Shown here in pieces: positions 1 to 12,347 of a DNA stretch of 64,000 nt (within the stretch, counting starts at the first letter, position 1; each line of letters opens with the position of its first letter). This DNA is from Symbiodinium natans (lineage: Eukaryota > Sar > Dinophyceae > Suessiales > Symbiodiniaceae): contig CAJNDS010002712.1 in assembly GCA_905221605.1 (NCBI GenBank), forward strand, positions 124,001 to 188,000, written 5' to 3'. The notes under the pieces are model-generated. The model was not told the DNA's origin. It saw nothing but the letters and a program-made list of their open reading frames with translations, and did no database searches. The position numbers were made by a program, and so were the translations under genes.

Positions 1-1735
1 AATCCCACTCGAATAGCTCCAGGTCTTCGCCTTTCCTGAAATCGCACAGTCGGAATCGGAAAGTGTATGGCTTGCAAGCGGACGTCGGAGCTGCATTTTG
101 TTGTCGAAGAGTCTGTTTGATCTCCAAGGTCGTCGAGGTCGTGCTGGCTGCAGACCGAATGGCAACTCGTTCATACCTTGCACAACGCTGACCGCCACCA
201 CTAGCATGCAGCAAGGACACAGCTTCGTGAAGCTGAAGCAATCTGAAGTCTGAAGCAGCATCTTACCCCTAGTTTTGCCAGGCTGCAGAACCTCGTAGAC
301 AGCTCCGTCCCCAACTGGCAAGAGCGGCGTATCGGTCATGGAGGTCTCCGGACGAATCCTGCATCAGGAACCCCAAGCCGCAACTGCAAATACCCCCGAA
401 ACCCTAGTGCCGGAAGAAGAATCAGGCAAGACTCCGGCAAGACCATGCCAACGCAGCAAAGGAGCAGAGTTCGTGCTGGCGACTTCTCTTGCTGCCGTTG
501 ATCCTGCAGAAGCGTGTGCAACCCAGCTTACATCTTGCATGGGCTGCTCGTAACAGCAAGGCCCGTAGCGCTGAGAGAAGGGCAGGGCTCAACCCCAGGT
601 AGTATTGGTGCCAAGGCACAATGTAGCCTGCGTCTGTGTCCGCCCGGCCAAAGAGCATCTGACCAAGCAGCTTGTCCTGCTCCTGTCTAGCAACAGCAGC
701 AGGACGCGTTTTGCCGCTTGCCAGGGACAGCAACACAGGGAATGCGTCCTTGACATCCTTACTGGGAGCTTCCACGGCAATCCCTTCGGTGCTGCCCTCC
801 TGTCAACAGCTGGTGTGAAGGAAAGCCAAGTTTCGACACGATCGATGCCATGCCTCGATCGGTCGCAGGACTTCGGCCCCGCCAATATGGGTTGGCAGAA
901 ATCGGCTTCCAACCTTGCCATTTTAGTTTTCAGATCAAACTCACCATACCTGGCTCAAACTAACTCCATGTGCAATCGCTGCAAGCAGAGAATGGTGCAG
1001 GGAGAAGTTTTGTCGAGCTGCCTGTATCCAGCAGCCTCCATACGGGGTGCCCTGACACAGGTCAGCAGGCAGCTGAGGCCAAATTGTCATGCACGGAAAG
1101 CGAGGGACAATGCGCCTGGATCCGGGACCCAAACAAAGCAACCTGTGACTAAAAAGCACTCATGACAGATGCTACAAGGGAAGCTGCGAGGAGGGTCTGT
1201 CAGCACACTATCGCTACTACTGGAACCTTGCTGTGCTTGTCCCCCAAGTCGGGCGAGCATCGGTATCTGCCATTTGTCTTCGGATGGTGGGGGCTGTTGT
1301 GTCGCACGTGCCCGGCAGAACAGCATGAACAAAGCTGACACAAGCTGCCTGATGCCATTGCTCTTGGAGCGGAGCTGCAGGTTGTCGACCACGAACAGCT
1401 GCTTCTGCGGCGCAGCCTTGCAATGTGTGCGCAGGGAAAGTGCGTCAAGCGATTCAGTCGGAATTGGAGGCGAGATGAAGGCGGCAGTTTCGGTCAACGG
1501 AGCCTTTCTCGCAATGTGATGCACGGCATGGGTGGGGTGTGGGTGACCTCGACATGCTAAGCACCCTTTCGGCATTGAAAAAAAGCAGTGTGCCGAGGTA
1601 GGTGGGCAGTGGCAATTGCTGGGTAGGGGTGCCATGGACAACGCCCTGTTTACGCACACACTAATGATACAATCTTCGAATATGCAAACATACCAAAGTA
1701 CTAAAATACGAAATGCTCATTCATGTACTATTCTG
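1..1735. other. No recognisable gene
   Basis: Both strands carry overlapping open frames of 60 to 190 codons, none with a motif I recognise and none favoured by composition. Because genes elsewhere in the window have exons of 30 to 120 nt, coding exons could be hidden here, but I cannot support any. No RNA gene or repeat was seen. Confidence 0.5.
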
Positions 1736-1749
1736 CGAATATACTAGTG

Positions 1750-1950
1750 GAATAAAAGTTATAATTGCAAAAATGATAATAATAATAATAGTAGTAATAA
1801 TAATGATAACAAAAAAGTCGCAAAACAAGAAAAATAAAAACAATAAGAAGAAGAAGAATACCAAAGTACTAATAGTAATAGTAAAAATAATAATCATAAC
1901 AATAACAAAACTAAGAATAAGAATAAGAATAAGAATAAGAATAACAATGA
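1750..1950. repeat. AT-rich AATAAT / AATAAG simple repeat
   Basis: A purine-rich low-complexity tract begins with TAA/AAT trinucleotides, passes through AAGAAG, and ends in a short run of AATAAG hexamers at about 1907-1945. The open frames on both strands here (Ile/Asn/Lys-rich on one, Phe/Ile/Leu-rich on the other) follow from the repeat and are not genes. Confidence 0.85.
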
Positions 1951-2070
1951 TAGGAGCTCCAAGCATCAGGCCTTTACCGGTTCCTCTTTGGGAGCCTCAG
2001 CCGCACGGCCCTGGGCCCAGGACGAGAACCGGCCCATGGCAAAGGACAGCGCAGGAATGTACAAAGTCTA

Positions 2071-2206
2071 CCCTAAACCCTAAAAACCCTAAAAACCCTA
2101 AAAACCCTAAAAGCCCTAAAAACCCTAAAAACCCTGTAAACCCTATAAACCCTATAAACCCTATAAACCCTACAAACCCTATAAACCCTATAAACCCTAA
2201 ACCCTA
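2071..2206 (+). repeat. Degenerate telomere-like CCCTAAA tract
   Basis: CCCTAAA units drift into CCCTAAAAA and CCCTATAAA variants over about 135 bp. The heptamer is the plant/dinoflagellate telomere repeat. The variants and the non-telomeric DNA on both sides show that this is an interstitial tract and not a chromosome end. Confidence 0.85.
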
Positions 2207-2214
2207 CCGTCTAG

Positions 2215-5200
2215 TCTAGCGCCCTGGGTGCTGCAATACTTTATGAAGTTGGTTGGGGTGCTGGTTGGAGGCCTAAGGTCAGCCTTATAAAACCGGGGGA
2301 GGGGGGGCTTATCTACAGCAACTTCGGAGTATCCTCTGCGTCTGACTTTGAAGATGATTTCCGAAGCACCATAGGCATGCTGTCGGGCATGGTGTGGCCA
2401 CCGTTAAAATCCTCCTTGAGCTGGCAGAAGACGTGGCAACGCGAGTGAAGCGCACATTCGATCGGACCGCAAGAAAGAAGCGCAAAGGCCGTTTCGGACC
2501 TTCGGGGCCACTCCAACAACCGAAGGTCCAGAGCGCGTTGCTTTTGCTTACCGCAATTGTCCCATGAACTCCCCGTGGCAGCGGCAGCAAAACCCAAACA
2601 CATGCAATGCCGCGTGCCTTCTCGATCATCTCTGTTGCCCAAGGCCCGGCCTGTACGCTGTTCCCTTGAGCTACGCTCCGACAAGGTTTTCAGAGCTTCG
2701 GAAACAAAAAGCAAAGAAGAAGGGGGCGGGGGGGGGGCGAATCAGCCACGAAGCCGCTCTCAGAGGTGTCTTCGCAAAGTGGCGCGAGGCGCAGAGCATC
2801 ATGCGTAACAGGTTGATCTTTTAAGCGGATTCGGCAGGACACTGGACTCAATCGTTTGCGTGCGGAGGCATCCGCAGTCAATCTTGCGAGGCGTGTAAGC
2901 CAATCAGACTGCTTGAGGCCAGAGGGGCTATTGTACAGCGAGGCAATGCAAGTCTTTAAGAGAGAGAACAGACCTTCAAACACTACTTCTTAATCTTCTG
3001 CAGCTGGCCGGTGGGCTGGAGATTCCTCCTTCTCTCCCAAAGACCCAATGCACGTCTGGCACTGTGATAGGACCCTGCAGCCGGGGAAACGATATGTCAT
3101 CCGTGACTGTGATGTACATGCCGGTGCACCGGGGAAGGAGGATGACTGTAAAGGTCTTTTGTGCAGAAGTATCTCATGAGTGGATGATAGCATGTCTGAT
3201 GCGGAACTTCAGCCTGCCAATTAAGACTGCAGGAGTGCGCCTGATTGTGCCCAAAGGCTTCTCAATGCCTGTCATGCTGGCTAGGGAACCCAGGCCGTGG
3301 ACCGTTTCTCTAGGCCAAATCCGGAAACTCACTTTGCGGATCTGGCCAACGCTTAATTTGTGACTGCTGTTTCACAGCAGAGGCTGGGGACTAGGTGACT
3401 AACCAGGCGCCCAGCTGTCAGGGCAAGGCATTGACCGAATGTTCCCTCCAAGGGGCAGTCTTGTGGGCTCTGGCACATTCCAGCATTGTGCATTTCTGTG
3501 ATTTCAGATAGCAAAGGAGTGCCTGAGCCCTAGCATCAACCTTCCAGGTTTCCAGGAAGGGGAATTCAACGCAAGATTGCCCGCTGGGGAATGGGTGAAG
3601 ACGAGCCGATGCTTCCTCCCAACCGTCTAACTTCATCTAACACCAGGTCGCAGATCACCTCACCCTTCGACCGTCACATACGCTGTCAAACACCCATCAC
3701 CTGAAAAGCATGATCTGCTTGCCAAACTTGTCGCTCACGGCACCTTTTGGTACATGTTGCCGTAGTCCTGCAAACTGCGTACATTGCACAGCTAAGATCA
3801 GCTTAAGGCTGCCTTGCCAACCGAAGGTTGTCTCACATTCTGTCCCTGTGCGAGGTAGTGTAGAGGCATTTGGCGTGAGCCTGACATCAGGCCATGATGC
3901 GCACGCCAGTGGAGTTCAAGGCTTAGTCGCCCATGCCTCGCTCCGGCGCTCTGGGGTGGACGTGCGACGCAGCGCATGTGGACTGGGCACCTCGCACTGT
4001 GATGAGCAGCGCAGCTACGCACAAAGATCAAATGTCCTGCATGCTGACAGATGTGTCTGCTTGGCAAGGCCTGTAGGTGACCATTTTGTTCTGAGCTCAT
4101 CGCTCCAGCACAGGGGGGGTGCTCTCGCAGCGTATACGCGCGCCCGTAGTCCTGGCCGGCTCCAACACACAGCACAACTCTGCACACGGTCATACACGTG
4201 CCATGACATGTCTCAGTAGGTCGACTTCGTAACATGCCAGAGAGGCTGTTGAAGTCGTCCGCTCCTCACCAACAAGTCCGTGTCACAACATCTTGCAGTC
4301 TTGCAGTACTAACAGCATCCTGAAAGCAAAGCAAGCAAAAAGTAGTTCACGTAAGAAGAACCAATACCAGATGACGATGTTCTTGGCTATCTTGACGTAG
4401 CGCTGTATCATGCTTGCTGCCAGTTGATACAGGTAGACGGAGAGCATTTTGGCCGGGGCTAAGGTCACAGCATGCGTATAACATGCGTGAAGTACGGATC
4501 AACTTTACGAGGCGAGCAAATATGGATTGCAACACTCAAGAACTGCACCAACAACAAGCTAAGCGTGAAGAGCCCTGACAGTGGCGTGCATGCCCATGGA
4601 TGCCGTACCTAGCACCTACTGAAACATCCCTACGAGTACCCGCAGCTGCCCACCTGGCGTAGGCTCATCCGACCTGAGGATGGCCCAGTGTTTGACAGCG
4701 CACTTGCTGAACTTCTTAATTACTGAACCATTGCCCTTCCACGCCGTGCAGCTGTCTGGCCCTCAATCTACCCCTCCTGCCTGCGCTGCGGAAATGAAGG
4801 CCCCAAAGGCCCCACAAGGTGCATTGCCCACATCGAAACTCTGGATGGATTTGGACCTTCTTATACCTTCGCCCTTGCAGCCCTCCGGGCCCCCAGCCAC
4901 TGGGTAAAGCTTGGCTCCCACGGTGTAGCGAGAGGTTCTCCGCGCGGGGCGGCCTCGGCAAAGACTCGACATATCTCGGCCAAATTCTGACAACAACTTG
5001 ACGACTACTTGGAGGTTCATGGTACTTATTAAACAATAAGTATAACTGTACTCACTTCCAAGCCCCTTAAGTTCCAATATGGTTTTTAGTACCCAAGTAG
5101 TACCTCTGAAGCTTTAGAAACCCTGAGCCCCTGCGATTAGAGGCAGACGGTTGCTGCTTCCGTGATGCGTCAAGGGAGTCATCCCTTGATTCACCGTGAT

Positions 5201-7335
5201 GTGAGGAAGATGCCGGACTACCGGGTCAGAGTCGAAGCATTCTCCCATTGTGACTCTTTTGCTCCTGAAAGGTCTCCGGAAAAAACTCGAACCTGCGAAC
5301 CTCGTGTAACAACTGGACAACTAGATAGATGTTAAGACACGAAAAGGAGCATCGTTCAATCTCTGGCCCACACGCTGAAGGGCCCTGCCATCTCGAAGGG
5401 CGGCGCTCCTGAGACCAGTGGTACGTGGTGCGCATGGGTTTTTGGATTCCACAGCCTTGCGCGCAGCTCTCTCTTTGTGATGTTGCATGCCTGTGTGTGC
5501 TTGAAAGTTTCTTGAATATGCTTGATACCCCCTTTGCAAGACTTAAGACTTGCCAGTTCGTTAATGATCCAAGGTGTTTTTGGCATCCTGAGTCCAGCAG
5601 TTGCTGGCTCGTCCCGCCATACCATCAGCACAAGGCCTGCACAAGCGAGCTGCGTGGGGCTGCGATGCGATGTGCAGTAGCTGTGGAACTCCTGCCACTA
5701 GAGATCACATGAGATGCAGGCCAGGCCCTCTTGCCTGCTCGGCGCCTCCCTGCGATGCCTGGACCGGTAGCGCGGTGAGAGCTGCGAATGTGCGATAGTC
5801 AGTTGGCAACTGGATGCTGGGGATGTATGTCCGCAAGGAGGCGTGCAGAGGCCCCAAACCCGAAACCCTTTGGCAGAACTCCAAACTTGTCGGATGGAAC
5901 GACGGAACTGACAAGCTTGCCCATCGATGCCTTTTGTCTGGAGCTTGAATGAACATGTCCTCCAAAGTGTTGGATGTCGAAGTAACCTGACATGATCCAA
6001 TGACAGCTTGCTTTGTTGGGAAGCCCAGCACAACCGCCTTGCTTGCCGGGTACGCTGCAAAATGGCGAAAGCTGCATTACGAGTATTCGGTGCGCAGCAT
6101 TCGGCAAACGTGCCTCTCTAGGACTATGGGGTCTGGGCCTTCGTGTTCCTTTTAGTAGGATCCTTTGAACTAGGATCCCTTTACAGCACCCGGACTGCTT
6201 GAAACATGCTTCTCTCCGTCCGTCATTCCTGGGAGCTCGGCGCCCGCCGGGCGGTCGCTGAAGCGGGCAGCCACCTTCAATGCCCCACTCCCCGAAGACA
6301 GGAGGTTGTCCGACTTTCCATCACTCTTCCCTAACAGCTTTCGTGAACTTTCGAGGGGCCTCCGGAGCTACGCTCGATCTATCGACAAGCTCCAAGTCTC
6401 GACGAGATCTGTCAACAGCCTTTTCGCTGACTACTCTCTACCTGCTATGAGAATACCTGCTTACAGCATCGCGGCCGCGTGAGAGTTCTCTGAGGTTCTG
6501 GAGGTTTATGCAAACGTCATCGGGGTGGATGAAAGCACAAACCTGGACGACAATGATCTATCTTGTTCTAGACTGCAGTATGGCACTGTCATTGAAACCG
6601 TTGCTTGCAAGGTTGCCTGCAGTTGCCCCAACTCATCAACTTGAATCATCTGCCCATCAGCTTTCATCAACTTCCCCCCCCTTCCTTGGCTCCCCTGCTC
6701 TTGCAGCGATGCTTGCAGTTGTGGCCTTTGCCTCAGCAAGGCCTGGGCCTCGCAAAGAAGGACATGTGCCCTTTGAGCCCCCTTTTTGGCCGCTCGTCTC
6801 ACACATCCTTGCGGTCATCCCCTTTTGGGTGCTGAGCTGATTGAACTGAGGATCCCTGGCCTGCTTCACCTCGGCTGGAGATGTCGGAGGCCCCTGCTCA
6901 GGTCCACGCTGCGACGCTCTAAACCAATTGGGCCATCGCACATCACACTGAGCTGTTGCCAGCCGTGGGCAGCAAGCACAGGAAGAAAGAGTACTATACT
7001 CAGTGCAAGCGCAACGCTCACGAACCAGCACGAAGAAAGTTGGAAGAACCAAGGACCCCTCGTCCCGAGCCTTTGGACCCTTGGCTGGAAGGGTCCGTCG
7101 TGCTGGCCTGCAGCCCAAAGCAGAGGCGGCTCCCAGATTCTTACAACAATGCCGCAGCTGTCAAGGTCTGCTCCGAAAGGATCCTCGTCGGAAACAAATA
7201 TGCTGGAGGCACCTCTTCGCTTGGCTTCAGTGCTCGCGGCGGCGGTCTGGCAGCTTAATTTGGGAGGCGGTTGCGCTTGAGGCAGGACCCCCCCCCCCCC
7301 CCGGGTTTCCACAATCTTGATGCAAAGCAAACAAC
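2215..7335. other. No supported gene; homopolymer and low-complexity patches
   Basis: I see no motif-bearing exon in this stretch. It holds a G run near 2728-2737 and a run of about 15 C at 7288-7302, directly before the satellite array. Overlapping open frames at 6500-7330 reach about 165 codons on both strands, but none has a recognisable motif, so they are left uncalled. Confidence 0.45.
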
Positions 7336-10300
7336 CTCAGTCGACGCGCATGTTTGTCTTCAAGCTTGGATGTAGCCGCATCCTCTGACATCTAATTAGT
7401 TTCTTCGATCATCATTGGCGAGATCCACGCGAACAAGTTGGGAGGATGTTGCTCTCACTCAGAGCTTCACAAGCTTGCAGATTCATCGTCAGATAAAGGG
7501 TGTTGGATATTCTGCTGCTCATCATGAACCACTCTCTGTGTCACACAAACGCCGTTCCTCTGTGGCAAAACCGGACGTGCAACACCTGTGTTCCAACTCA
7601 GAGCAGATAGTACTGCAGACCAAACGTGTCTTCAAGGCCACTCAGATAAAGGGTGTTGGAGAATGCTGCTCATCATGGATAGCCGACCACAAACAGCAAG
7701 CAACAAAAACAACAAAAACACGAGCGCCAGAACACGCGGCACGCGGGTCGCTGACAAATGCTGAGATTCCAGGGATCGTGGCTCCTCAGTCGACGCGCAT
7801 GTTTGTCTTCAAGCTTGGATGTAGCCGCATCCTCTGACATCTAATTAGTTTCTTCGATCATCATGGGCGAGATCCACGCGAACAAGTTGGGAGAATGTTG
7901 CTCTCACTCAGAGCTTCACAAGCTAGCAGATTCATCTTTCTTCAAGCGCAGTCAGATAAAGGGTGTTGGATATTCTGCTGCTCATCATGAACCACGCTCT
8001 GTGTCGCACAAACGCCGTTCCTCTGTGGCAAAACCGGACGTGCAAGACCTGTGTTCCAACTCAGAGCAGATAGTATTGCAGACCAAATGTGTCTTCAAGG
8101 CCACTCAGATAAAGGGTGTTGGAGAATGCTGCTCATCATGGATAGCCGACCGCAAACAGCAAGCAACAAAAACAACAAAAACAAGAGCGCCAGAACACGC
8201 GGCACGCGGGTCCCTGACAAATGCTGAGATCGCATGTTTGTCTTCAAGCTTGGATGTAGCCGCATCCTCTGACATCTAATTAGTTTCTTCGATCATCATG
8301 GGCGAGATCCACGCGAACAAGTTGGGAGGATGTTGCTCTCACTCAGAGCTTCACACTTGCAGATTCATCTTCTTCAAGCGAAGTCAGATAAAGGGTGTTG
8401 GATATTCTGCTGCTCATAATGAACCACTCTCTGTGTCACACCAACGCCGTTCCTCCGTGGCAAAACCGGACGTGCAAGACCTGTGTTCCAACTCAGAGCA
8501 GATAGTATTGCAGACCAAATGTGTCTTCAAGGCCACTCAGATAAAGGGTGTTGGAGAATGCTGCTCATCATGGATAGCCAACCACAAACAGCAAGCAACA
8601 AAAACAACAAAAGCAAGCAGGCCACAACACGCAGCACGCGGGCCGCTGACAAATGCTGAGATTCCAGGGCGCTAACGTGGCTCCTCAGTCGACGCGCATG
8701 TTTGTCTTCAAGCTTGGATGTAGCCGCATCCTCTGACATCTAATTAGTTTCTTCGATCATCATGGGCGAGATCCACGCGAACAAGTTGGGAGGATGTTTC
8801 TCTCACTCAGAGCTTCACAAGCTTGCAGATTCATCTTCTTCAAGCGCAATCAGATAAAGGGTGTTGGATATTCTGCTGCTCATCATGAACCACTCTCTGT
8901 GTCACACAAACGCCGTTCCTCTGTGGCAAAACCGGACGTGCAACACCTGTGTTCCAACTCAGAGCAGATAGTATTGCAGACCAAACGTGTCTTCAAGGCC
9001 ACTCAGATAAAGGGTGTTGGAGAATGCTGCTCATCATGGATAGCCGACCACAAACAGCAAGCAACAAAAACAACAAAAACACGAGCGCCAGAACACGCGG
9101 CACGCGGGTCGCTGACAAATGCTGAGATTCCAGGGATCGTGGCTCCTCAGTCGACGCGCATGTTTGTCTTCAAGCTTGGATGTAGCCGCATCCTCTGACA
9201 TCTAATTAGTTTCTTCGATCATCATGGGCGAGATCCACGCGAACAAGTTGGGAGAATGTTGCTCTCACTCAGAGCTTCACAAGCTTGCAGATTCATCTTC
9301 TTCAAGCGCAGTCAGATAAAGGGTGTTGGATATTCTGCTGCTCATCATGAACCACGCTCTGTGTCGCACAAACGCCGTTCCTCTGTGGCAAAACCGGACG
9401 TGCAACACCTGTGTTCCAACTCAGAGCAGATAGTATTGCAGACCAAACGTGTCTTCAAGGCCACTCAGATAAAGGGTGTTGGAGAATGCTGCTCATCATG
9501 GATAGCCGACCACAAACAGCAAGCAAAAAAAACAACAAAAACAAGAGCGCCAGAACACGCGGCACGCGGGTCGCTGACAAATGCTGAGATTCCAGGGCGC
9601 CATCGTGGCTCCTCAGTCGACGCGCATGTTTGTCTTCAAGCTTGGATGTAGCCGCATCCTCTGACATCTAATTAGTTTCTTCGATCATCATGGGCGAGAT
9701 CCACGCGAACAAGTTGGGAGGATGTTGCTCTCACTCAGAGCTTCACAAGCTTGCAGATTCATCTTCTTCAAGCGAAATCAGATAAAGGGTGTTGGATATT
9801 CTGCTGCTCATCATGAACCACTCTTTGTGTCGCACAAACGCCGTTCCTCTGTGGCAAAACCGGACGTGCAAGACCTGTGTTCCAACTCAGAGCAGATAGT
9901 ATTGCAGACCAAACGTGTCTTCAAGGCCACTCAGATAAAGGGTGTTGGAGAATGCTGCTCATCATGGATAGCCGACCACAAACAGCAAGCAAAAAAACAA
10001 CAAAAACAAGAGCGCCAGAACACACTTCACGCGGGTCGCTGACAAATGCTGAGATTCCAGGGCGCTATCGTGTCTCCTCAGTCGACGCGCATGTTTGTCT
10101 TCAAGCTTGGATGTAGCCGCATCCTCTGACATCTAATTAGTTTCTTCGATCATCATGGGCGAGATCCACGCGAACAAGTTGGGAGAATGTTGCTCTCACT
10201 CAGAGCTTCACAAGCTTGCAGATTCATCTTCTTCAAGCGCAGTCAGATAAAGGGTGTTGGATATTCTGCTGCTCATCATGAACCACTCTCTGTGTCACAC

Positions 10301-10826
10301 AAACGCCGTTCCTCTGTGGCAAAACCGGACGTGCAACACCTGTGTTCCAACTCAGAGCAGATAGTATTGCAGACCAAACGTGTCTTCAAGGCCACTCAGA
10401 TAAAGGGTGTTGGAGAATGCTGCTCATCATGGATAGCCGACCACAAACAGCAAGCAAAAAAAACAACAAAAACAAGAGCGCCAGAACACGCGGCACGCGG
10501 GTCGCTGACAAATGCTGACGCTGACAAATGCTGAGATTCCAGGGCGCCATCGTGGCTCCTCAGTCGACGCGCATGTTTGTCTTCAAGCTTGGATGTAGCC
10601 GCATCCTCTGACATCTAATTAGTTTCTTCGATCATCATGGGCGAGATCCACGCGAACAAGTTGGCAGGATGTTGCTCTCACTCAGAGCTTCACAAGCTTG
10701 CAAGCTTGCAGATTCATCTTCTTCAAGCGCAGTCAGATAAAGGGTGTTGGATATTCTGCTGCTCATCATGAACCACTCTCTGTGTCACACAAACGCCGTT
10801 CCTCTATGGCAAAACCGGACTTCAAG
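7336..10826. repeat. Tandem satellite, unit about 463 bp, nine copies
   Basis: The anchor TGTTTGTCTTCAAGCTTGGA recurs at 7351, 7800, 8235, 8699, 9161, 9627, 10092 and 10574. The spacings are 449, 435, 464, 462, 466, 465 and 482 bp. The ninth copy is cut off at about 10826, inside the segment AAAACCGGAC. Copies are nearly identical, differing by point changes and small indels: copy 1 lacks TTCTTCAAGC, copy 2 loses a block around CAGTCGACG, and copy 8 has a local duplication of GCTGACAAATGCTGA. Within each unit the block CAGATAAAGGGTGTTGGA occurs twice, 153 bp apart. Each copy carries an open frame of about 105 to 140 codons on the plus strand, ended near the anchor by in-frame stops. Unit lengths are not multiples of three. 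The best reading is a young satellite; transcription as a tandem short gene cannot be excluded. Confidence 0.92.
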
Positions 10827-10967
10827 CGCAGCACACGACCTCTAAAGACCCAACAATGGCATCACATGGCTGTTTCCCAAAACAGGAGGTACCCCTTTCA
10901 TACCCCAAATAGAACAGAATCCCCTTAAAGGGACCCCCCGAAACGGGCACCCCTACATCTGAAAACC

Positions 10968-11800
10968 CTCGTAATATTAATAGTAATAACAATAATAAAA
11001 ATAATAATATGAATAGTAATAGCAATAGAAATAGAAATAGTAATATTAAGAGTAATATTAATAGTAATACTAACAGTAATTAGAATAGCAATATTCATTA
11101 TAATAGTACTAATCATCTTACTAGTAATAGTAATAGTAATATGAATAGTAATAGTAATAGTAATATTAATAGTAATAGTAATTGTAATAGTAACATTAAC
11201 AATCAAAATAATATATTGAAATAATAAAAATAATGGTAATAGTAATAGCAATAGTAATGGTAATAGCAATAATAGTATTAATAGGAATAGTAATATTATT
11301 ATAAATAGGAATAAGAATAAAATATGAATAATAATAGTAGTAATAATAGTAATATTAATAATACTATTACAATTAATAGTAATCATAATAGTAACATTAA
11401 TAGTAATAGTAATAATAATAAACAAATTGATAGTAAAAGAAAAAGTAGTAATATTAGTAATAATAATAAGAGTAATAATAATAGAAATATTAATAATAAT
11501 AGTGTAATAGTAATGAGAATATTAATAATCATAGTAATAGTAATATTAATATTTTTAATAATCGTAATATTAATAGTAATATAAGTATTAATATTAATAT
11601 GAATACTAATAATAAAAATACAAATAATAAATAATAGTAAAAATAATAATACTAATAATAATAATATTAATGAGAATCGTACTAGAAATTTTAATTATAA
11701 TAGTTATGGTAATAGTACTGGTAATATAAATAGTAATATTAATAGTAATAGTAATAGTAAAATTAACAGTAATAGTAATAATAATCGTCATAGTAATCGT
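10968..11800. repeat. AATAGT-type trinucleotide/hexanucleotide tract
   Basis: About 830 bp consist almost wholly of AATAGT, AATAAT, AGTAAT and close variants, with rare interruptions. Long Asn/Ser-rich (plus) and Ile/Thr-rich (minus) open frames arise only because the repeat lacks stops in some frames. It lies about 140 bp beyond the end of the satellite array. Confidence 0.9.
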
Positions 11801-11895
11801 AATGAACCCCCACATCTCAACTCGTGCGGGGCCACTCAAAGGATGGTCGTCGAGATGATCTCCTCAGATGACGGAAGCAATGAAGGTTTAGGCTC

Positions 11896-11954
11896 AGGGT
11901 TTAGGGTTTAGGGTTTGGGGTTTAGGGTTTAGGGTTTGGGTTTAGGGTTTAGGG
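11896..11954 (+). repeat. Interstitial telomeric tract (TTTAGGG)n
   Basis: Seven to eight TTTAGGG units, two of them TTTGGGG or TTTGGG variants, sit just beyond the AATAGT tract. The next tract at 12289 has the opposite orientation. Confidence 0.9.
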
Positions 11955-12288
11955 CAGCCCAGACTCAATCCTTTTTAAACCCCCGAGGCGTCTAGAGGCT
12001 GAGACTCGCATTAACGCGGAAACTGTGCAAAAACCACTTGCCATTCATATAGAACGGGTAGGGAATCAATGGAATGCCATCTGATGCGCCATCGTGTCAG
12101 CGCATTCTCTGTTATATGTTTCCTTTTGCATGTGCAACTTGCAGCCCCAGTGGCCTGGGCCCCTTGCTGGCGTTGCCCTCAGCCAGTTGACCTGACAAAT
12201 AAGATGATAGGATGCATGTACTACTGTATTACATATGCTTCTTGTCTTTCAATCCCCGTGCACTGCCATGGTGCCTTGACCCTTAGAG

Positions 12289-12347
12289 CCCTAAACCCTA
12301 AACCCTAAACCCTAAACCCTAAACCCTAAACCCTAAACCTTAAACCC
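12289..12347 (+). repeat. Interstitial telomeric tract (CCCTAAA)n
   Basis: About eight CCCTAAA units end in a degenerate TTAAACCCG. The orientation is inverted relative to the tract 335 bp upstream, so the two could pair as a long hairpin in single-stranded form. Confidence 0.9.

Noticed and set aside
2071-2206. True chromosome end
   Set aside because: The tract is short and degenerate, with ordinary sequence on both sides, as for every other telomeric tract in the window.
1713-2219. 168-codon plus-strand open frame with Lys/Asn/Ile/Pro repeats
   Set aside because: It is produced by the AT microsatellite and CCCTAAA tract; there is no domain and no codon structure beyond the repeat.
7415-10534. 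Repeated open frames of 105-140 codons as a tandem protein gene family
   Set aside because: They are reset in every satellite unit, unit lengths are not multiples of three, indels change the frame ends, and no motif is recognised. Kept as a finding only.
10925-11584. Long Ile/Thr-rich and Asn/Ser-rich open frames
   Set aside because: They are direct translations of the AATAGT repeat, which lacks stops in these frames.
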